DNA of 6,003 bases from Acidobacteriaceae bacterium (GCA_003156495.1 PMHC01000183.1:895-6897); one strand, 5' to 3'; positions 1-6,003 are shown, counted from the stretch's first letter. A program made the numbers and translations. Notes: generated by a model not told the origin, from the sequence alone.

Positions 1-1
1 T

Positions 2-859
2 TCGCGCGCCGCGGCGGGGCTCGATCTGACGCCCGACACGTTAATTTTCAAAAAAGTGGATTCCGTTGCTCGCGGCCCCCTCGCTGCCGAGTTGCTTGCC
101 GCCCAAAGCGCGTTAGGCACTCGCGCCATTCTTCTTGCTCCCGCCTTTCCGGCCGCGGGGCGCACCGTGTGCAACGGCATTTTGGAAATTGAAGACGTGG
201 CCGGGCAGCACAAGCTCATTAATCTGGCCCACCTTTTCCCGTCAGAAATCCGCTCTCGCATCGCCCGTCTCGATCATCACGAAAAAATCGCGCAGGCAAT
301 TGAAGACGGCGCTACCGTACTGCTTTGCGGCGCCACGACGCAAAACGAGCTTGACGATTTGGTTCGCGTCGCGGAAAAGATTCCTGGGCTTTTGTATGCA
401 GGATCGGCCGGCTTGGCGCAGGCGATCGCAAACCTCCGCGCGCCAGCCGCGTCAGCCGCGCCAGCCGCTCCGATGCCCACCGCCGAGCGCGTGCTGCTCG
501 TGGTCGGATCGGACCACCCGGTCACCCTGCTTCAGCTTTCGAAGCTCGACCGCGAAGCTTTCGACGGGCTGAGTGTTCTGCAGGTCTGGACGCAGCGCGA
601 CAGAGCGCTCATCCGTCGCGCTTTTGAAACGCAGACGCCGCAAGCGCTCATCCTCACCGGCGGAGATACCGCGCTGCTGGCGGTTCGCGCGCTCCAAGCC
701 CACTCCTTTATTCTTCGGGGCGAAGTCGCGCCCGGCATTCCCTGGGGAATTGTCGCCGGCGGCTCCGCCGATGGCTGCGCCGTCGTCACCAAGTCGGGCG
801 GCTTTGGCGCGCCCTCGGCCTTCAACGATATTCTTGCCGCATTTCGAGGTTCTCTATGA
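2..859 (+). CDS. Four-carbon acid sugar kinase (DUF1537, DtnK/OtnK type), 5'-truncated by window edge
   Basis: Cytoplasmic ATP-dependent kinase expected to phosphorylate a tetronate (D-threonate or an erythronate-like acid) at O4. The frame is open from base 2 without a stop, and bases 50-91 encode KKVDSVARGPLAAE, which aligns with the family motif KKxDSTLRGNxxxE in the N-terminal sugar-binding domain. The GTG at 56 falls inside this motif, so it is not the real start; the start lies upstream of the window. An Ala/Pro-rich linker (about 437-478) separates the N-terminal domain from the C-terminal nucleotide-binding domain, which shows LILTGGDTA (about 650-676), a GEVAPGIPWG segment (about 719-748) and TKSGGFG (about 788-808), all family hallmarks. 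The stop overlaps the start of the PdxA2-type gene by four bases. DSTLRGN has become DSVARGP, which may mean altered substrate choice. The family call is firm; D-threonate rather than another tetronate is inferred from the neighbouring PdxA2. Confidence 0.87.
   Translation, partial: SRAAAGLDLTPDTLIFKKVDSVARGPLAAELLAAQSALGTRAILLAPAFPAAGRTVCNGILEIEDVAGQHKLINLAHLFPSEIRSRIARLDHHEKIAQAIEDGATVLLCGATTQNELDDLVRVAEKIPGLLYAGSAGLAQAIANLRAPAASAAPAAPMPTAERVLLVVGSDHPVTLLQLSKLDREAFDGLSVLQVWTQRDRALIRRAFETQTPQALILTGGDTALLAVRALQAHSFILRGEVAPGIPWGIVAGGSADGCAVVTKSGGFGAPSAFNDILAAFRGSL
443..469 (+). repeat. Three tandem 9-base units encoding the kinase interdomain linker
   Basis: Three in-frame units (CCAGCCGCG, TCAGCCGCG, CCAGCCGCT) encode PAA-SAA-PAA. 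They lie between the sugar-binding and nucleotide-binding domains of the kinase, in a flexible Ala/Pro linker where a length change by whole units would be tolerated. Confidence 0.75.
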
Positions 860-1848
860 ACAAGCCTGTCCGCATAGCCATTACCGCCGGAGATCCGGCC
901 GGCGTCGGCGCCGAAATAGCTCTCAAGGCTCTCGCCGACAAAGACACGGCCGCGCTCGCCAACTGGCTGCTGATTGCCGACCATGCCGCGCTCGCCGCCG
1001 CCAGCCGCATCACCGGCATCGATCCCGCCACGCTGCCTTGCACCGTGATTGAAACCGGCGCTCTGGCCGCCGACCATCAGGTTGCCTTCGGGCAGATTCG
1101 CGCCGAGTATGGAGTGGCCGCCATCAGCTACGTCCGCCGCGCCGTCGAACTCTGCATGAGCGGCGAAGCCGACGCCATGGCCACCGCCCCGCTCAACAAA
1201 GAGGCCGTCACCCTCTCCGGCCGTGCCTTCTCCGGCCACACCGAATACATCGCCGAGCTCACCCACGCCGCCGAGTCGCGCATGTTGCTCTACTCCGACA
1301 AGCTCGCCACCGTGCACGTCACCACGCACATTCCTCTCGAACAGGCCTGCCACCTCGATCGCGCGCGCATCCTGCGCACCATCCAACTGGGCAATGACGC
1401 GCTGCTGTGGATGCGCCGCCGCGCGCCACGCATCGCCGTCTGCGGCCTCAATCCCCACGCCGGCGAGCATGGACTCTTCGGCAGCCAGGACGCCGAAGTC
1501 ATCGCTCCCGCCGTCGAAGAAGCCCGCGCGCAGGGCATCGACTGCTCCGGACCGCTTTCGCCCGACACTGTCTTTGTCCGCGCTCTGCGCGGCGAATTCG
1601 ATTTGGTCGTCGCCATGTACCACGACCAGGGACACATTCCCATGAAGGTCATCGGCTTCGAAAGCGGCGTCAACGTCTCGCTCGGCCTGCCCATCATCCG
1701 CACCTCGGTCGATCACGGTACCGCCTTCGACATTGCCGGACGCAATCAGGCCAATCCCACTAACATGAAGGCCGCCATGAAGCTGGCCGTAAACATGGCC
1801 GAGGGCAAGCGCGATCTGGCCGCTGCTGCCGCGGGAGGCGTTCGCTAA
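856..1848 (+). CDS. pdxA2: PdxA2-type dehydrogenase (4-phospho-D-threonate dehydrogenase; PdxA family)
   Basis: 330-residue cytoplasmic NAD-dependent, metal-dependent oxidative decarboxylase. The family comprises PdxA (4-hydroxythreonine-4-phosphate, vitamin B6 synthesis) and PdxA2 (4-phospho-D-threonate or -erythronate to dihydroxyacetone phosphate and CO2). Visible motifs: ITAGDPAGVGAE (residues 9-20), TAPLNKEA (110-117), SGHTE (126-130, substrate-binding His128/Thr129), TTH (His158), NPHAGEHG (His201) and MYHDQGHIPMK (His256). The three histidines match the metal ligands of E. coli PdxA. GLPIIRTSVDHGTAFDIAG (277-295) closes the active site. Length is normal for the family. The ATG is chosen because of the ATGA overlap with the kinase gene and a GAGG ribosome site at 846-849, six bases before it. 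Adjacency to a DUF1537 kinase, and absence of B6 or ksgA-type neighbours, point to PdxA2; YHDQGHIP instead of YHDQGLPV also fits that subfamily as I recall it. Exact stereochemistry of the substrate is not readable from sequence. Confidence 0.92.
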   Translation: MNKPVRIAITAGDPAGVGAEIALKALADKDTAALANWLLIADHAALAAASRITGIDPATLPCTVIETGALAADHQVAFGQIRAEYGVAAISYVRRAVELCMSGEADAMATAPLNKEAVTLSGRAFSGHTEYIAELTHAAESRMLLYSDKLATVHVTTHIPLEQACHLDRARILRTIQLGNDALLWMRRRAPRIAVCGLNPHAGEHGLFGSQDAEVIAPAVEEARAQGIDCSGPLSPDTVFVRALRGEFDLVVAMYHDQGHIPMKVIGFESGVNVSLGLPIIRTSVDHGTAFDIAGRNQANPTNMKAAMKLAVNMAEGKRDLAAAAAGGVR

Positions 1849-1851
1849 AAA

Positions 1852-3405
1852 ATGCATCTCGTCGATCTCATCGTCATCGCCGCTTACCTGCTGACCCTGG
1901 TCGGCATCGGTCTGCACTTTTCCGGCAAGCAAAAAACCACCGACTCCTACTTCGTCGCTGGCCGCTCCATCCCCGGATGGGCCGCCGGCATGTCGCTTCT
2001 GGCCACCATCATCACCAGCGTAACCTTTATCGCCTATCCCGGCGCGGCCTACGCCGGCAACTGGAACCTCATCGTTCCCGGCCTCCTCTTTATCGCCGTC
2101 ATTGCCGCGCTAGGGCCGATCGTGGTGCCTTTCTTCCGCCACGTCGTTTCCATGTCGGTTTACGAATACTTCGGCAAGCGCTTCGGCGCGGGCGTTCGCA
2201 TGTACTCCTCCTTCGCCTTCGCCGCCGGTCACTTCGCCAAAATGGGTTTCGTCTTCTACCTGCTCGCTCTCTCCGTCGCCGGCTTCACCGGCTGGTCGAT
2301 CACCATGCTGCTTGTCGGCCTCGGCGTCATCACCATCTTCTACACTTTTGTCGGCGGCCTCAAAGCCGTCATCTGGACCGATGTGGCGCAGGGCATGCTG
2401 TTGTGGACCGGCGTCGGCGTTACGCTTCTTCTTCTGCTCTTCGCTTCCCCGGCCGGCCCCGGCGCCATGCTTCACCTGATCGCCGTCCATCACAAAACCA
2501 GCCTCGGCAGCATGAGCTTCGATCTGGCCAAACCCACCTTCTGGACCCTGGCCATCTACGGCTTCTTCTTTTACCTGCAAAAATACACGGCCGATCAGAC
2601 CGTCGTGCAGCGCTATCTCGCCGCTAAGTCCGACATCTCCGCGCTGCACGGCATCATCATGGGCGCCTCGCTCTGCCTGCCCGTCTGGGTGGCTTTCATG
2701 CTCATCGGCTCGCTGCTCTGGGCCTTCTACCAGCTCAGCGGACAAGTGCTGCCGGCCGCCATCACACGCCCCGATCAGGTTTTTCCCTACTACATGGTTT
2801 CGCAAATGCCGATCGGCGTCGGCGGACTTTTTCTCGCCGCCTTGTTCGGCGCGGCCATGTCCATGCTCGCCTCCGATCTCAATTGCCTCGGCCTGATTCT
2901 GGTGGAGGATTTCTACGCCTACTTCTTTCCCAAACATAACGACGGCCAGCGGCTGCGCTTCGGCAAAATCTCCATCGTGCTCTGCGGCTTTTTGGCTATC
3001 GGCGTGGCGCTGATACTTTCTAACACGCACGGTTCGGCGCTGGCCATGTATTACACCGCCACCGCCATCGTCGCCGGCGGCTTGGCGGGACTCTTCCTGC
3101 TCGCTTTTCTCTCTCGTCGCGCCGGGCGCGGGGCGGCCATCGCCGGCATCGTCGTCAATCTGCTCTTCACCGCCTACGCCACGCTAACGCTCGGCGGCGG
3201 AAAAATTCTCAACCTCCACAACTACAACTATCCGTGGAGCGAGTACGCCATCGGCGCCATCGGCAATCTGCTGCTGCTGGCCGTCGGCCTGCTCTACGCG
3301 GCGCTATTCCCCGCGCCGGCCGGCACCTCAACTAACAACACGCTCTGGGGCTGGCTTGCATTCCGCAAGCAATCCACTGCTGTTTCACTGGGAGATAATC
3401 AATGA
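1852..3405 (+). CDS. Sodium:solute symporter (SSS) family permease, probable sugar-acid importer
   Basis: 517-residue inner-membrane transporter of the SSS family (PutP/vSGLT fold), about 13 hydrophobic helices: roughly residues 4-22, 44-64, 72-95, 119-144, 149-168, 177-198, 228-243, 265-293, 321-340, 371-390, 397-420, 427-446 and 466-487, then a short polar tail. Family signatures include TDSYFVAGRSIPGW (30-43), SVTFIAYPGAAYAG (56-69), FVGGLKAVIWTDVAQG (166-181), YTADQTVVQRYLAAK (245-259) and AAMSMLASDLNCLGLILVED (334-353). By position in the operon it should import the acid used by the kinase and dehydrogenase; the substrate is inferred. It starts three bases after the pdxA2 stop; a GGGAGG at 1833-1838 gives a rather long 13-base spacing to the ATG, so reinitiation after pdxA2 is likely. 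Its end overlaps the aldolase start. Met338 sits where PutP has Thr341 and vSGLT Ser365, a sodium ligand, so the coupling ion is less certain. Confidence 0.93.
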   Translation: MHLVDLIVIAAYLLTLVGIGLHFSGKQKTTDSYFVAGRSIPGWAAGMSLLATIITSVTFIAYPGAAYAGNWNLIVPGLLFIAVIAALGPIVVPFFRHVVSMSVYEYFGKRFGAGVRMYSSFAFAAGHFAKMGFVFYLLALSVAGFTGWSITMLLVGLGVITIFYTFVGGLKAVIWTDVAQGMLLWTGVGVTLLLLLFASPAGPGAMLHLIAVHHKTSLGSMSFDLAKPTFWTLAIYGFFFYLQKYTADQTVVQRYLAAKSDISALHGIIMGASLCLPVWVAFMLIGSLLWAFYQLSGQVLPAAITRPDQVFPYYMVSQMPIGVGGLFLAALFGAAMSMLASDLNCLGLILVEDFYAYFFPKHNDGQRLRFGKISIVLCGFLAIGVALILSNTHGSALAMYYTATAIVAGGLAGLFLLAFLSRRAGRGAAIAGIVVNLLFTAYATLTLGGGKILNLHNYNYPWSEYAIGAIGNLLLLAVGLLYAALFPAPAGTSTNNTLWGWLAFRKQSTAVSLGDNQ

Positions 3406-4196
3406 ATCGTTTACAGCAAGCTGTCCGCGATAACGACGGTAAAACCATCTTCGGCGCGGCCGTCTATTTCTACGATCCAATATTTTTAGAAATCTGCGCC
3501 CACCTCGGCTACAAAGCTATTTGGATCGAGATGGAGCACGGCCACATCACCTTCGCCGAGGCCGCCGATCTTTGCCGCATGGCCGCCGGCACCGGCATGT
3601 TGACCATGCTTCGCATTCCCGACGTGCGCCGCGAAAACGTCCTCAAAGGCGCCGAGTGCGGCCCCGACATCATTGACGTGCCCATGATCGAGCGTCCCGA
3701 GCAGATCCACGAGTTGCGCAAATACGCCCGCTTCGCCCCCGAGGGCAGCCGCGGATTCTTCTCCGTCTCCCGCGCCATCAACTACGGCATTGCCGGCGTC
3801 GTCTCCAGGCAGCAGAGCCTCAATCACGATCTCTGCCTCATGGCGCAGATCGAAACCGGTGAAGGCGCCAACCGCATCGATGAGCTGGCCGCCGAACCCG
3901 ACATCGACCTGTTCATCGGCCCGGCCGATCTGGCCGCCAGCCTCGGCCTGCCCTCGCAGACCGCGCATCCCACCGTGCAGGCCGCCGCCACCAAAATCGT
4001 CAAAGCCGCCCGCGCCAACAACAAATGCGTCGCCACCGCTTGCGGACAAAACGACTACGCTTTCTGGCTCGGACTCGGCATCGACCTGCTCTTCTGCACC
4101 AACGACATCGTTTGCCTCAAACAGGCCGGCGGCGATCTGCTGCAAAGCGCGCGTCAGATTCAGGAGCAGTTGGCCACCGAAAAAGTCCACGCATAA
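3402..4196 (+). CDS. HpcH/HpaI-family class II aldolase (2-oxo-3-deoxy acid aldolase type)
   Basis: 264-residue cytoplasmic divalent-metal-dependent aldolase of the HpcH/HpaI family, which includes HpaI, GarL and RhmA and usually cleaves a 4-hydroxy-2-oxo acid to pyruvate plus an aldehyde. Visible catalytic features, matching E. coli HpaI by spacing: WIEMEHG with His46 (HpaI His45), LRIPD with Arg71 (Arg70), AQIETGEG with metal ligand Glu151 (Glu149) and IGPADLAASLG with metal ligand Asp176 (Asp175). PEGSRGFFSVSRA (113-125) matches the family PEG-RG segment. Length is normal. The start is supported by the ATGA overlap with the permease and by GGGAG at 3390-3394 seven bases upstream, a strong site. 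It is the last gene of the operon. An aldolase is not required for the kinase/PdxA2 route, so it probably handles a second or longer substrate. The specific substrate, and the identity as RhmA-, GarL- or HpaI-like, cannot be settled by eye. Confidence 0.91.
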   Translation: MNRLQQAVRDNDGKTIFGAAVYFYDPIFLEICAHLGYKAIWIEMEHGHITFAEAADLCRMAAGTGMLTMLRIPDVRRENVLKGAECGPDIIDVPMIERPEQIHELRKYARFAPEGSRGFFSVSRAINYGIAGVVSRQQSLNHDLCLMAQIETGEGANRIDELAAEPDIDLFIGPADLAASLGLPSQTAHPTVQAAATKIVKAARANNKCVATACGQNDYAFWLGLGIDLLFCTNDIVCLKQAGGDLLQSARQIQEQLATEKVHA

Positions 4197-4201
4197 AAAT
4201 C

Positions 4202-4224
4202 GCGGCAACCAAATCTCTGGCCGC
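4202..4224 (+). terminator. Weak hairpin after the aldolase gene, possible terminator
   Basis: GCGGC (4202-4206) can pair with GCCGC (4220-4224), and CC (4209-4210) with GG (4219-4220) in a competing, bulged arrangement. It begins six bases after the stop codon and is followed by TTAAAT, not a real T-run. The stem is short with a loop of about 13 bases, so intrinsic termination would be weak at best. Confidence 0.22.
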
Positions 4225-4238
4225 TTAAATATGTACGA

Positions 4239-4291
4239 AATGGGGTGCCCCATTCTAGCCGTCCGCCGTGGCGGACGGCTAGAATGGGTGC
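4239..4291. repeat. Perfect 19-bp inverted repeat with flanking direct repeats (REP/MITE-like palindrome)
   Basis: Bases 4249-4267 and 4270-4288 are exact reverse complements over 19 bases, with only GT between them (in RNA the inner one or two pairs would open into a 4- to 6-base loop). A direct repeat flanks it: AATGGGGTGC at 4239-4248 and AATGGGTGC at 4283-4291. AATGGGG (4239-4245) can also pair with CCCCATT (4248-4254), so this segment has two alternative partners. No T-run follows on either strand, so it is not a classical intrinsic terminator. The GGGTGCCCCATT start resembles intergenic palindromes I recall from acidobacterial genomes, which suggests a dispersed repeat family; that is from memory. 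Confidence 0.8.
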
Positions 4292-4526
4292 AAATCAATC
4301 AATATATTCCGATACACCTTTTGCGAAAAAAACGTTAGCATCCGAAGCAAAAGGACTATCCCCAACACCAAATCACCCCAATAAAAACTTTCTCTGCCCT
4401 CGCGTTCTTCTCATTCCCACTCCGGTCCTGCCGTTTCCCTTTGCAACAATTCGCCAACCTTTAACTGCAAACTTTGCGCCACCCGCCTTCCGTTCTCCGC
4501 TACCGTAAAACTTGTAGGCAATCGAT

Positions 4527-5987
4527 ATGCATAAACACTCCTCCACCTCCCGTTCGCAGGCGACGCACTTCTCTATTTCGCTGCTTCCGCGCACCGCCGC
4601 CGATGGCTTCCGCATGGGCCAGGCGCTGCAAAAGCATGGCAAAAACGAAGAAGCCGCCGTCTGCTACCAGCGCTCGCTCGCTCTCGATCCCTCCGATCTG
4701 CAGTTGTGGAACCGGATCGGCGGAGCCTTCAAGGAACTCGGCCTGCCTCAGCATGCCGTCTTCTGCTACCGCCACATCGTCGATCGCGTCCCCAACATCG
4801 CCGAAGCCAGCGCCTGCCTGGGCAGCGCGCTGCGCGAGATGGGCAGCTATGAAGAAGCCGCCGCCTGCTTCCGGCGCGCGCTCAAGCTCCAGCCAGAAAA
4901 CGCCAGCTTCCACAACAGTCTCGGCGTCGTCTTACGTGAGCTGGACCTGATCGACGAAGCCGTCGCGCACTACCGCCGCGCTCTGCTGCTCCAGCCAGAA
5001 AACGCCAATGCCCGCTGGAATCTCGCGCTGGTGCAACTGCTCGAAGGCGATTTTGCCGAAGGCTGGGGTAATTACGAAGCTCGCTGGCAGCGCGATAACG
5101 CGCCCTGCAATTTTCCGCAACCGCTCTGGCGCGGCCAGCCGCTGGGTGGCGCGCGCATCCTGCTGCACGCCGAGCAGGGCCTCGGCGACAATATTCAATT
5201 TCTCCGCTTCGTGCCGCAGGTTGAGGCTCTGGGCGGTAAAGTGATCCTCGCTCTTCCTCCCAGCCAACACACGCTGGCCGCGCAACTGGCCGGCCTCTCC
5301 AGCATCACCTTCGCCACCACGCCGCCGCAGCCTTTTGATTGGCATTGCCCGCTGATGAGCCTGCCGATGGCCCTCGGCATTACGCTCGATACCATTCCCG
5401 CGCGCGTGCCCTATCTTTCCGTGCCCGATCAGGCCCGTACGCGCGCCGCTTCTCTGCCTTGGCCCGCGCGCGGTCTGCGCATCGGTCTGGCCTGGAGCGG
5501 CAATCCCGAGCATCCATACAACCGATTTCGCTCGATTCCGCTCGCGCGCTTTCAGCCGTTGCTGCAACTCGGTGGCGCCCACTTCTTCTCGCTGCAGATG
5601 GGCAAAGCCGCCGCGCAGCTCGAACCCTGGCGGCGCAGAATCGCCGATCTGGCCCCAGCCACGCACGACATGGCCGACACCGCCGCGCAAATGGAACAGC
5701 TTGATCTGGTTATTACCGTCGATACGCTGGCGGCCCATCTGGCCGGCGCTCTTGGTTTCCCCGTTTGGCTGCTTTTGCCCTTTGCCGCCGACTGGCGCTG
5801 GATGCGCCATCGCTATGACAGCCCCTGGTACCCGACCATGCGTATCTTCCGGCAATCCGAGCCCGGCAACTGGCAGCCAGTCATCGACCGCCTTCGCTCT
5901 GAGCTCGCGGCTCTAACCGAAAAGGGCTTTCCACCGATGCGCGAAGAGCTGGTGCATTCCGCACGCCTTTGGCCCGTCGCTAGCTGA
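4527..5987 (+). CDS. TPR-repeat protein with C-terminal GT9-like glycosyltransferase domain
   Basis: 486 residues, no signal peptide or membrane helix, so probably cytoplasmic. After a polar 20-residue lead come about five 34-residue TPR units (approximately 24-57, 58-91, 92-125, 126-159, 160-193), with typical features such as YEEAAACFRRALKLQPENA at 108-126. From about residue 195 there is a domain resembling family 9 glycosyltransferases: HAEQGLGDNIQFLRFVP (214-230), GLAWSGNPEHPYNRFRSI (320-337), FFSLQMG (353-359), and VITVDTLAAHLAGALG (395-410) followed by DWRWM (422-426) and SPWYPTMRIFRQ (432-443). Such TPR/GT9-like fusions are common in soil bacteria and proteobacteria; the acceptor is generally unknown, with protein or cell-surface glycosylation as possible roles. 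The family glycine in GEQGLGD is alanine here and GDTIQF is GDNIQF. The start has only a weak GTAGG site (4514-4518); the next in-frame ATG (4614) would cut into the first TPR. It is separated from the operon and probably transcribed on its own. Confidence 0.88.
   Translation: MHKHSSTSRSQATHFSISLLPRTAADGFRMGQALQKHGKNEEAAVCYQRSLALDPSDLQLWNRIGGAFKELGLPQHAVFCYRHIVDRVPNIAEASACLGSALREMGSYEEAAACFRRALKLQPENASFHNSLGVVLRELDLIDEAVAHYRRALLLQPENANARWNLALVQLLEGDFAEGWGNYEARWQRDNAPCNFPQPLWRGQPLGGARILLHAEQGLGDNIQFLRFVPQVEALGGKVILALPPSQHTLAAQLAGLSSITFATTPPQPFDWHCPLMSLPMALGITLDTIPARVPYLSVPDQARTRAASLPWPARGLRIGLAWSGNPEHPYNRFRSIPLARFQPLLQLGGAHFFSLQMGKAAAQLEPWRRRIADLAPATHDMADTAAQMEQLDLVITVDTLAAHLAGALGFPVWLLLPFAADWRWMRHRYDSPWYPTMRIFRQSEPGNWQPVIDRLRSELAALTEKGFPPMREELVHSARLWPVAS
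4886..5007 (+). repeat. Identical 20-base copies in neighbouring TPR units
   Basis: Bases 4886-4905 and 4988-5007 are identical over 20 bases and lie exactly 102 bases (34 codons, one TPR) apart. Both encode LQPENA at the end of a TPR helix B. Identity at the DNA level, including silent positions, suggests recent unit duplication or conversion between units, though the surrounding sequence of the two units differs more. Confidence 0.7.
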
Positions 5988-6003
5988 ACGTGGGCACAAG
6001 CTG

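Larger units (their letters stand above)
4197..4526. other. Intergenic region between the catabolic operon and the TPR gene
   Basis: These 330 bases hold no credible gene. From left to right they contain a weak GC hairpin just past the aldolase stop, the perfect 19-bp palindrome, an AT-richer stretch at about 4290-4390, and a pyrimidine-rich + strand segment at about 4390-4500 that would be the leader of the downstream gene. TATATT at 4303-4308 resembles a -10 hexamer but has no good -35 partner about 17 bases upstream (TAGAAT at 4280-4285), so no promoter is called. The downstream gene most likely has its own promoter here given the length of the gap. Confidence 0.6.

Noticed and set aside
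56..58. GTG as the start of the kinase gene
   Set aside because: It lies in the middle of the conserved KKVDS motif and the frame stays open to the window edge with family-like sequence, so the gene starts upstream.
856..1848. Assignment as biosynthetic PdxA (vitamin B6 pathway)
   Set aside because: The gene is coupled to a DUF1537 kinase and a permease, with no pdxJ, ksgA or surA-like neighbours in view; the catabolic PdxA2 role fits better. It cannot be fully excluded by sequence alone.
532..1932. Long minus-strand open frame of 466 codons across the kinase, pdxA2 and the permease start
   Set aside because: It is antisense to conserved genes, rich in Gly, Asp, His and Val as expected from the reverse complement of GC-rich codons, spans several gene boundaries, and shows no recognisable domain.
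2110..3030. Minus-strand open frame of 306 codons inside the permease gene
   Set aside because: Its polar, His/Glu/Gly-rich translation is the mirror of a hydrophobic membrane protein in GC-rich DNA; the + strand frame has clear SSS signatures.
4249..4288. Palindrome as a standard rho-independent terminator
   Set aside because: The stem is strong, but neither strand has a T-run after it, so the usual terminator signature is incomplete.
3486..4298. Minus-strand open frame of 270 codons opposite the aldolase
   Set aside because: It begins inside the intergenic palindrome and covers a gene whose + frame has all catalytic residues of the HpaI family; low-complexity Gly/Ala/Val composition.
4303..4308. 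TATATT as a -10 promoter element
   Set aside because: There is no acceptable -35 hexamer at 16 to 18 bases upstream, and the site is more than 200 bases from the next start codon.
4245..4508. Possible 87-codon + strand gene in the intergenic region
   Set aside because: It starts inside the palindrome, has no ribosome site, and its Pro/Ser/Phe-rich translation reflects pyrimidine-rich DNA instead of a protein family.
4932..5855. Minus-strand open frame of 307 codons inside the TPR/GT9-like gene
   Set aside because: Antisense shadow without family motifs; the + strand frame carries TPR and GT9-like motifs throughout.

Overview
The window is a 6-kb, GC-rich piece of bacterial chromosome with every credible gene on the + strand. 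It has two parts: a tightly packed four-gene catabolic operon (2 to 4196, its first gene cut by the window edge) and, after a 330-base intergenic region, one separate gene (4527 to 5987). The best guess for the host is an acidobacterium of the Terriglobia/Acidobacteriia type. This rests on the GC-rich coding style, the TPR plus GT9-like protein, and an intergenic palindrome beginning GGGTGCCCCATT that resembles repeats I remember from those genomes. It is an inference, not a measured assignment.

The operon reads: (1) C-terminal part of a four-carbon acid sugar kinase (DUF1537 family; DtnK/OtnK type); (2) a PdxA2-type 4-phosphate dehydrogenase; (3) a sodium:solute symporter (SSS) family permease; (4) an HpcH/HpaI-family class II aldolase. 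Two junctions are 4-base ATGA overlaps (856-859 and 3402-3405) and the third has only 3 bases between stop and start, so the four genes are almost certainly co-transcribed and translationally coupled. Kinase plus PdxA2 is the known D-threonate-type route: phosphorylation of a tetronate at O4, then oxidation and decarboxylation to dihydroxyacetone phosphate and CO2. The permease would bring in the acid. The aldolase is not needed for that route, so the operon may accept a second or larger sugar-acid substrate that is cleaved to pyruvate (or a related 2-oxo acid) and an aldehyde. No regulator is visible; one may lie upstream of the window.

The intergenic region 4197-4526 holds a weak hairpin just after the aldolase gene and a striking 19-bp perfect inverted repeat (4249-4288) flanked by short direct repeats, which allow an alternative smaller hairpin. 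No convincing sigma70 promoter was found. The last gene encodes about five TPR repeats fused to a GT9-like (ADP-heptose/LPS heptosyltransferase-like) domain and is probably unrelated to the operon. I see no RNA gene, CRISPR array, insertion sequence or prophage gene. The most interesting points are the aldolase in a D-threonate-type operon, substitutions in the kinase substrate motif and in the expected sodium site of the permease, and the palindromic element.
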